Of a stretch of DNA of 9,847 nt, positions 5,739 through 9,847 are shown piece by piece; the first letter of the stretch is position 1, and each line of letters opens with the position of its first letter. Under the pieces are notes generated by a model. That model was given only the letters and a program-made list of their open reading frames with translations, made no database searches and was not told the DNA's origin. The stretch is from Pseudomonadota bacterium (GTDB lineage Bacteria > Myxococcota_A > Polyangia > Haliangiales > Haliangiaceae): assembly GCA_023430775.1 (NCBI GenBank), contig JAEYYY010000424.1:1-9847 (forward strand), in the 5' to 3' direction. The position numbers and the translations under genes are program-made.

Positions 5739-7150
5739 TTCGCACCTCCCTTGGGCGCATCGGGTTTCGGCGCCTCGGGCTTGGGCCCGCGCTCGCGCGG
5801 CGGGATGACGACGATCGTCGCGCTGTCGGGGCCCATGTACTTCTTGATCACGCGCTGGACGTCGGCGGCCGACACCTTCTCGATCTCGTCGATGTCGCGC
5901 ATGAACGCGACCGGGTCGCCGACCAGGATCCAGCTGCGGCCGATCGCCTGCGCCAGACCCTGCGCGTTCTCGAGCGAGAACGTGAAGCCCGACTGCACCT
6001 GGTTCTTCGCCTTGCGGAGCTCGTCGGCGTTCGGACCGCGCGCGGCGAGCTTGCCGATCTCGTCGAGCAGCGCCGCCTCGACACCATCGGCCTGCGCGGG
6101 ATCGAGAAACGCGCCGAGCGCGATCGCCATGCCGGGCTCCTCGCGGACCACGGCCTCCATGCCGCCGTCGAGACCGACCGGGCGCTTGGTCTTCGGATCG
6201 ACCGACTTGAGCCGCTGCTTGAGCCGGCTCGATTCACCGGCGCCGAGGATGATCGACGCGACCTGCAGCGCGTAGATGTCGCGGTCCTTCGCCGCCGGTA
6301 TGTGATAGCCGGCCATGACGAGGCCGATCTGGCCGGGCTCGGCGACCTCGCGGCGCTTCTTGGTCTGCGCCGGCTCTTGTGCGGAGGCTGACGGACGCGG
6401 CGGCTCCGGTGCCTTCGCGATCGCACCGAAGTGCTTCTCCGCCGATGCCTTGACCGCCGCGGCCGTGGTCTTGCCGACGACGACCAGCAGCGCATTGTTC
6501 GGCTGGTAGTACGCGTCGTAGAACTTCTTGAGATCGTCGGGCGTGGTGGCGTCGAGATCCTTCGCGGTGCCGCCCGCCGTCCACGCGTACGGGTGCTTGG
6601 TGAACGCGATCGCCAGGAACTTGAGGAAGCCCTTCGCGATCGGCGCGTTCTCCTGCTGCCGGATCTCCTCCTTCACCACCTCGCGCTCGTTCTTGATCAT
6701 CTCGGGGCGGAACATCAGGCCGCGCATCCGATCGGCCTCGAGCTGGAGCACGAAGTCGAGATAGTCCGACGGCAGCGTGTTGATGTAGTGGGTCGAGTCC
6801 TCGTCGGTGGTCGCGTTGACGTAGCCGCCGACGCCGTTGATGTAGAGGGCGTGGGCCTCGGCCCGCATCTTCTGCGTGCCCTTGAACATCATGTGCTCGA
6901 ACATGTGGGCCGAGCCGCGGCGGTCGCGAGGCTCGTCCTTGCTGCCGGCGCGGTACCACAGCTGGACCGAGATCACCGGAGCGGCATCGGTCGCGAGCAC
7001 GGCGACCTGGAGGCCGTTGTTCAGCGCGAAGGTGTTGATCGTGGGTAGCTTCGCGATCGCCTTGGGTTTTGGCGGGGCCTTGGGGGCGGGTTGCGAACCT
7101 GCGGGGACGGCGAACAGGACCGCCGCCGAAACGATCGAAAGACGAAGCAT
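5735..7150 (-). CDS. M16 family zinc metallopeptidase, catalytic subunit
   Basis: A 471-aa secreted peptidase. Signal peptide is residues ~1-19 (MLRLSIVSAAVLFAVPAGS), then a Pro/Lys linker to ~33. Residues ~37-250 are the catalytic lobe: H82-M-F-E85-H86 is the inverted zinc motif, and E162 in REVVKEEI lies 76 residues after the second His, the spacing of the third zinc ligand. The second M16 lobe (~260-450) includes GAGESSRLKQRL. Length and two-lobe layout are those of M16B peptidases (about 400-470 aa), which degrade or process peptides inside a clamshell chamber and often work with an inactive paralogue, here encoded next door. The tail is Pro/Lys-rich. The start at 7150 was preferred to the longer frame reaching 7213 because it begins exactly at the signal peptide; neither has a Shine-Dalgarno. 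It is the first gene of the leftward operon. Confidence 0.92.
   Translation of the reverse strand: MLRLSIVSAAVLFAVPAGSQPAPKAPPKPKAIAKLPTINTFALNNGLQVAVLATDAAPVISVQLWYRAGSKDEPRDRRGSAHMFEHMMFKGTQKMRAEAHALYINGVGGYVNATTDEDSTHYINTLPSDYLDFVLQLEADRMRGLMFRPEMIKNEREVVKEEIRQQENAPIAKGFLKFLAIAFTKHPYAWTAGGTAKDLDATTPDDLKKFYDAYYQPNNALLVVVGKTTAAAVKASAEKHFGAIAKAPEPPRPSASAQEPAQTKKRREVAEPGQIGLVMAGYHIPAAKDRDIYALQVASIILGAGESSRLKQRLKSVDPKTKRPVGLDGGMEAVVREEPGMAIALGAFLDPAQADGVEAALLDEIGKLAARGPNADELRKAKNQVQSGFTFSLENAQGLAQAIGRSWILVGDPVAFMRDIDEIEKVSAADVQRVIKKYMGPDSATIVVIPPRERGPKPEAPKPDAPKGGAK
5743..5750 (-). promoter_or_regulatory. Strong Shine-Dalgarno for the inactive M16 subunit
   Basis: Read on the minus strand, GGGAGGTG lies 4 nt before the GTG at 5738, inside the last codons of the active M16 gene. 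It supports this start and is the only clear ribosome-binding site found within the six-gene operon. This suggests the inactive subunit has its own strong initiation in addition to the GTGA overlap. Confidence 0.7.
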
Positions 7151-7397
7151 CGGGTGCGCGGACACTACCAAGGCCCGGTAGGGTTGCCAGCCGATCGCAC
7201 GTACTTCACGCACTTAGCCGCGAACCGCGTAACCACTGAACAGCACTAACCGTGAGTTCACCATAAATAGAATTCTCTTCCTTGACTGGAATCAGGAGAC
7301 GGTTCAGAGTGGCTTCACATCGCGGCCACCCAAGGTCGCGTGCAAGAGCGAGGTGAGTGCCGTGGCTAGAGTGCAAGCGTCTTCAGAGGAGAACCGG
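7151..7397. promoter_or_regulatory. Divergent intergenic region between the M16 operon and the rpsU-prmA-rsmE cluster
   Basis: A 247-bp gap between two divergently transcribed units. The segment ~7251-7300 is clearly more AT-rich than the surrounding genes (for example CACCATAAATAGAATTCTC), as expected for promoters in GC-rich DNA. On the + strand TTGACT (7282-7287) is a near-perfect sigma-70 -35 element, with CAGAGT 17 nt downstream (7305-7310) as a poor -10, pointing at the 64-aa gene. On the - strand CTATTTATGG (from 7270 leftward) is the most AT-rich -10-like candidate for the M16 operon, without a convincing -35. No operator palindrome or riboswitch is apparent. Promoters must lie here for both units, but the exact boxes are guesses. 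Confidence 0.4.
7385..7391 (+). promoter_or_regulatory. Strong Shine-Dalgarno for the 64-aa gene
   Basis: AGAGGAG lies 6 nt before ATG 7398. It decides the start in favour of 7398 over the in-frame GTG at 7353, which has no comparable site. Confidence 0.75.
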
Positions 7398-7592
7398 ATG
7401 ATCGATGTCACCGGTGTGAAGGTGTTTTCGGCGACCAAGGCGAAGGAGCGCGAGCTCCTGGGTGAGCTGATCACCGATTGGATCCGCAGCCATCCCGATC
7501 ACGAGATCGTGGACAAGATCGTCACGCAGAGCTCGGACTCCGAGTTCCACTGCCTGACCATCACGCTGTTCTACAAGCACAACAAGGCGTAG
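7398..7592 (+). CDS. Small conserved-looking protein upstream of rpsU (64 aa)
   Basis: A 64-aa cytosolic protein with no signal or membrane segment. It begins MIDVTGVKVFSATKAKERE, continues with a probable amphipathic helix (ELLGELITDWIRSHP), then a strand (HEIVDKIVTQSSD) and ends in a hydrophobic strand with one cysteine (EFHCLTITLFYKH). Predicted layout is beta-alpha-beta-beta, a compact single domain. I recall similar small proteins in deltaproteobacterial genomes, but cannot name a family or function. The excellent Shine-Dalgarno contrasts with the SD-less genes after it, suggesting high expression. It is first in a run with rpsU (61-nt gap), prmA and rsmE, so a link to ribosome or translation physiology is a reasonable guess from context only. 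Base use matches its neighbours, and the strong SD argues that it is a real gene. Confidence 0.8.
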   Translation: MIDVTGVKVFSATKAKERELLGELITDWIRSHPDHEIVDKIVTQSSDSEFHCLTITLFYKHNKA

Positions 7593-7608
7593 AGGGTCCC
7601 GCGCGTCT

Positions 7609-7625
7609 GAGCCTTGACCGGGCTC
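7609..7625 (+). other. Stem-loop in the leader of rpsU
   Basis: GAGCC (7609-7613) pairs with GGCTC (7621-7625) across a 7-nt loop, in the 61-nt spacer between the 64-aa gene and rpsU. A 5-bp GC-rich stem, perhaps extended by one G-U pair, is too short and lacks the T-run to be a proper terminator. It might tune read-through or protect the rpsU end after processing. Confidence 0.25.
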
Positions 7626-7653
7626 TGATGATCGAGTACCCACGTCCCTCCCC

Positions 7654-7890
7654 ATGGAGAACACGTTCGGAAAACCCGTCGAAGTCGAGGTTCGCGACAG
7701 CCTCGAGAAGGCGATGAAAATCCTCAAGCAGAAGATGTCCAAGGAAGGCATCCTGCAAGAGCTCAAGCGTCGTCGCTTTTACGAGAAGCCGAGCGTCAAG
7801 AAGAAGCGCAAGACGCGCGAGGCTCGCAAGCGGCTCCGCCGCGAGATGAAGCGTCGCGTGACGCCGCAGTCCGATCGTCCCGCGCGCTGA
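7654..7890 (+). CDS. rpsU: 30S ribosomal protein S21
   Basis: A 78-aa basic protein, a few residues longer than the ~71-aa E. coli S21. It shows the family signature: an N-terminal strand (VEVEVRDS), a helix with LEKAMKILKQKMSKEGILQELKRR (split here as residues ~17-40), the hallmark FYEKPSVKKKRK (42-53) and a Lys/Arg-rich helical tail. S21 binds the 30S platform near the 3' end of 16S rRNA and helps mRNA engage during initiation. ATG 7654 is chosen because it gives the usual S21 N-terminus. The sequence before it (CCACGTCCCTCCCC) is pyrimidine-rich with no Shine-Dalgarno at all. It sits 3 nt before prmA, so the two are almost certainly co-transcribed. Confidence 0.95.
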   Translation: MENTFGKPVEVEVRDSLEKAMKILKQKMSKEGILQELKRRRFYEKPSVKKKRKTREARKRLRREMKRRVTPQSDRPAR

Positions 7891-7893
7891 GTC

Positions 7894-8781
7894 GTGGGCG
7901 ATACGGACTGGGTCGAGGTGATCGTCCCGGTCGGTGCTGCGGATGTCGATGACATCGCGGCGCTGATCGTCGAGGACATCGCTGCTGCGGCTTCGGGGAC
8001 CGAGCAGCGTGGTGATGAAGTGGTGTTCTGGGTCGCGCGTTCCGACGCGGCGGCAGCGCTCGCATCGACACGCGATGCGGTGACCCGGTGGCAGGCCAAT
8101 GGTGCGGCCGTCGATCCCGCGCGCGTGCGGATCGCGGACGCGATGCCCGAGTCCGAGTGGCGCGACGCCTGGAAGAAGTACTTTCACGTCACCCGGCTGA
8201 CCCGGCAATTCGTCGTGGTGCCGAGCTGGGAAGAACACTCGCACCGTGCCGGCGATGTCGTCATCGATCTCGATCCCGGGATGGCGTTCGGCACCGGCAC
8301 GCATGCCAGCACGCGGCTGGTGATGGAGGAGCTCCAGGATCTGGCGGATCGCGAGATCACGCCGACCCGGGTGCTCGATGTCGGCTGCGGCTCCGGCATC
8401 CTCGCGATCGCCGCGATGAAGCGCTGGCCCACCGCGACCTGCGTGGCCGTCGATAACGATCCGCTCGCCACCGACGCGACCAACGACAACGCGTCGATCA
8501 ACCGGGTGGCCGATCGCATCCAGGCCACGCTCGATCCGATCAGCACGCTCGCAGAGCAGTTCCCGCTGGTCCTCGCGAACATCCAGGCCCACGTGCTGCG
8601 CGCGCTGCTCGCCGACCTGATCGCGCGCACCGCCTCGGGCGGAACGCTGATCCTGTCGGGGCTGCTCACGCCCCAGGCCGAGCCGCTCGCGCAGGAGTTC
8701 GTGGCGGCCGGGATGCGCATCGTCAGGATTCGCGCGAGCACGCACGATCCGCAGTGGTCGTCGGTTACGCTGACGCGATGA
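7894..8781 (+). CDS. prmA: Ribosomal protein L11 methyltransferase
   Basis: A 295-aa protein, essentially the length of E. coli PrmA (293). It transfers methyl groups from S-adenosylmethionine to lysines and the N-terminus of ribosomal protein L11. The N-terminal ~70 residues form the substrate-recognition domain (WVEVIVPV at the start). The linker contains WRDAWKKYF (89-97). The PrmA-specific DPGMAFGTGTHAST (127-140) precedes the SAM-binding motif I, LDVGCGSGIL (161-170), the acidic end of strand 2 (VAVDND), and motif IV, LANI (227-230), then LILSGLL (252-258). All expected motifs are present, so it should be active. Start GTG 7894 gives the normal N-terminus; no good Shine-Dalgarno is seen, and the 3-nt gap after rpsU implies coupling. 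The stop overlaps the rsmE ATG. Confidence 0.96.
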   Translation: MGDTDWVEVIVPVGAADVDDIAALIVEDIAAAASGTEQRGDEVVFWVARSDAAAALASTRDAVTRWQANGAAVDPARVRIADAMPESEWRDAWKKYFHVTRLTRQFVVVPSWEEHSHRAGDVVIDLDPGMAFGTGTHASTRLVMEELQDLADREITPTRVLDVGCGSGILAIAAMKRWPTATCVAVDNDPLATDATNDNASINRVADRIQATLDPISTLAEQFPLVLANIQAHVLRALLADLIARTASGGTLILSGLLTPQAEPLAQEFVAAGMRIVRIRASTHDPQWSSVTLTR

Positions 8782-9485
8782 GGATCTTCGTCGCGCCGGA
8801 AGCGCTGGTCGCAGGCAGCCTCCAGATCTCCGGCGACGAGCATCACTATCTCGGCCGCGTCCGGCGCGCGCGGGTCGGCGATGCGGTCGAGATCGTCGAC
8901 GGCAACGGCCGGCGTGCGACGGCCTCGATCGAGGCGATCACCGACGAGCACACCACGCTGCGGGTCGCCGAGCCGGAAGCGATCGCGGCCCGGCCGCCGC
9001 ACGTGCGCGCCCTGGTGCCGCTGATCAAGGGCGATCGGATGGATGTCTGTATCGAGAAGCTCGTCGAGGTCGGCGTCGATTCGATCGTCGTCTGGCCGGC
9101 CGCGCGCTCGGTGGCCCGGCTCGACGAGACCCGCCGCGAAGGCCGGCTCGCGAAGTACCGCGCGGCGGTGCAGGCGGCGGCTCGCCAGTGCGGGCGCGCG
9201 CAGGTCCCCGAGGTCAGCCACGCCAACGATCTCGCCGCGGCGATCGCGAGTCTGGGGCCAGGCGAGCGCATCGTGCTCGATCCCAATGCCGATACCCAGC
9301 TCGAGATCGCCCACAGCAGCGACGTCACCGTCGCATCCGGTCCCGAGGGTGGCCTCACCGCCGGCGAGCTCGAGCAACTGGAGGGCGCCGGCTTCGTCCC
9401 CGTAGGTCTCGGTCCGCGGGTCCTGCGCGCCGAGACCGCGCCGACCATCGCAGTGGCATTGATCCGCCACGCGTCGCGCAGCTGA
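8778..9485 (+). CDS. rsmE: 16S rRNA (uracil-1498-N3)-methyltransferase
   Basis: A 235-aa SPOUT-class enzyme that methylates N3 of U1498 in helix 44 of 16S rRNA, near the decoding site. Residues ~1-70 form the small PUA-like RNA-binding domain with the typical HHYLGRVRRARVGD (22-35). The catalytic domain shows PLIKGDRMDVCIEKLVEVGV (81-100), RSVAR (110-114), AAARQCGR (133-140), SGPEGGLTAGELE (188-199) and the trefoil-knot SAM loop LGPRVLRAETA (211-221). Length matches the family (about 240). ATG 8778 was chosen over the in-frame GTG at 8754 because MRIFVAPEAL is the expected N-terminus and the ATG overlaps the prmA stop (ATGA). Pairing of prmA with rsmE is common in bacteria. No terminator follows; repeats begin about 60 bp downstream. 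Confidence 0.96.
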   Translation: MRIFVAPEALVAGSLQISGDEHHYLGRVRRARVGDAVEIVDGNGRRATASIEAITDEHTTLRVAEPEAIAARPPHVRALVPLIKGDRMDVCIEKLVEVGVDSIVVWPAARSVARLDETRREGRLAKYRAAVQAAARQCGRAQVPEVSHANDLAAAIASLGPGERIVLDPNADTQLEIAHSSDVTVASGPEGGLTAGELEQLEGAGFVPVGLGPRVLRAETAPTIAVALIRHASRS

Positions 9486-9545
9486 ACGTTGCCAGGGGGC
9501 TGACGTGCGTTGGCCGGACCCCGGTTGCTTCGTTTGCTCGGGCCC

Positions 9546-9847
9546 GAGCTCGAGCGTCGGTTGCAGCTCAGCTGCGGAACCGTGTCCTGTGCTCGGGTGC
9601 GAGCTCGTCGTGAGCGTTCGGTTGCAACTCGGCGCTGCGGAGCTGGTCCTCTTTCGTGCGCCGGACGTGAGCTCGAGCGTTCGGTTGCCGCTCGGCGGGG
9701 CGGCCGGGGAACCGGACCTGCGTCGCTGTCCTGTGGTCGGGCGCGAGTTCGTTGAGCGTCGGGTTGCAACTCGGCGCTGCGGAGCTGGTCCTCTTTTGCG
9801 TGCGCCGGACGTGAGCTCGAGCGTTCGGTTGCAGCTCGGCGTCGCTG
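9546..9847. repeat. Intergenic array of ~144-bp units made of two related half-repeats
   Basis: Five related half-repeats start at 9546, 9601, 9669, 9745 and 9813. Three (9546, 9669, 9813) read GAGCTCGAGCGTTCGGTTGC with little variation. Two (9601, 9745) read GAGCTCGTCGTGAGCGTT or close variants and continue into a shared block CTCGGCGCTGCGGAGCTGG at 9629-9647 and 9771-9789. The larger period is 144 bp (9601 to 9745, 9669 to 9813); the first unit is shorter (~123 bp). The last copy runs off the window. Several half-repeats can form a 5-bp stem: GAGCT/AGCTC at 9546 and 9813, and GAGTT/AACTC at 9745. The 60 bp between rsmE and the array, and the rest of 9486-9847, hold no gene I can support. 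Confidence 0.8.

Noticed and set aside
3594..6275. Very long + strand open frame (893 codons) opposite the M16 genes
   Set aside because: It is antisense to two clear M16 peptidase genes. Its product is an Arg/Asp/Leu-rich string with no recognisable domain, typical of a GC-rich antisense shadow.
7151..7213. Longer N-terminus for the active M16 peptidase
   Set aside because: It would bury the signal peptide behind 21 residues; ATG 7150 starts exactly at it.
7353..7397. Longer start (GTG 7353) for the 64-aa gene
   Set aside because: No Shine-Dalgarno, and the added residues look non-native; ATG 7398 has a near-ideal site.
7561..8745. Long - strand open frame over rpsU and prmA
   Set aside because: Antisense to two firmly identified genes; no domain seen.
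8754..8777. Upstream GTG start for rsmE
   Set aside because: Family N-terminus begins at MRIFVAPEAL and the ATGA overlap with prmA supports 8778.
8184..9470. Long - strand open frame over prmA and rsmE
   Set aside because: Antisense shadow of motif-complete enzymes.
9546..9847. CRISPR array
   Set aside because: The intervals between repeats are themselves related to each other and vary in length from 55 to 76 bp start to start; there are no unique spacers.
9486..9847. Short open frames over the right-edge repeats
   Set aside because: They change frame through the repeat units and have no start context or recognisable product.

Overview
The window is a GC-rich (roughly two-thirds G+C) bacterial chromosome segment with tightly packed genes and strong G/C bias at third codon positions. 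Small lipoproteins, a two-subunit M16 peptidase, a DUF4105 membrane protein and (NDP)n-linked secreted proteins suggest a Myxococcota/Deltaproteobacteria-type organism. This is an inference from gene content and base composition only; there is no marker gene that fixes the taxon.

Left edge (1-840, + strand): the reading frame carrying coding-like sequence changes across a 9-bp tandem repeat (94-147). Upstream is what looks like the C-terminal tail of a cupin-type protein. Downstream is the body of a probable exported beta-rich protein of unknown function that has lost, or never had, a visible signal peptide.

Centre (844-7150, - strand): six genes are transcribed leftward, each overlapping the next by exactly 4 nt (GTGA or ATGA). 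In order of transcription they are: a catalytic M16 zinc peptidase with intact HxxEH (471 aa); an M16-like lipoprotein whose HxxEH is destroyed and which carries an extra C-terminal LolA-like domain (750 aa); a DUF4105/Lnb-N-terminal-type membrane protein (431 aa); a 133-aa lipoprotein; an 82-aa proline-rich lipoprotein; and a FAX/metaxin-like glutathione S-transferase (236 aa). The first five have export signals, so this reads as a cell-envelope proteolysis/processing operon, with a cytosolic GST at its end.

Right (7398-9485, + strand): a translation-related cluster is divergently transcribed from the M16 operon across a comparatively AT-rich 247-bp gap. It comprises a conserved-looking 64-aa protein with a strong Shine-Dalgarno, rpsU (S21), prmA (L11 methyltransferase) and rsmE (16S rRNA m3U1498 methyltransferase). 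prmA and rsmE overlap by ATGA.

Right edge (9486-9847): about 360 bp without a convincing gene. It is filled by two-and-a-half copies of a ~144-bp intergenic repeat, itself made of two related half-repeats that could fold as small hairpins.
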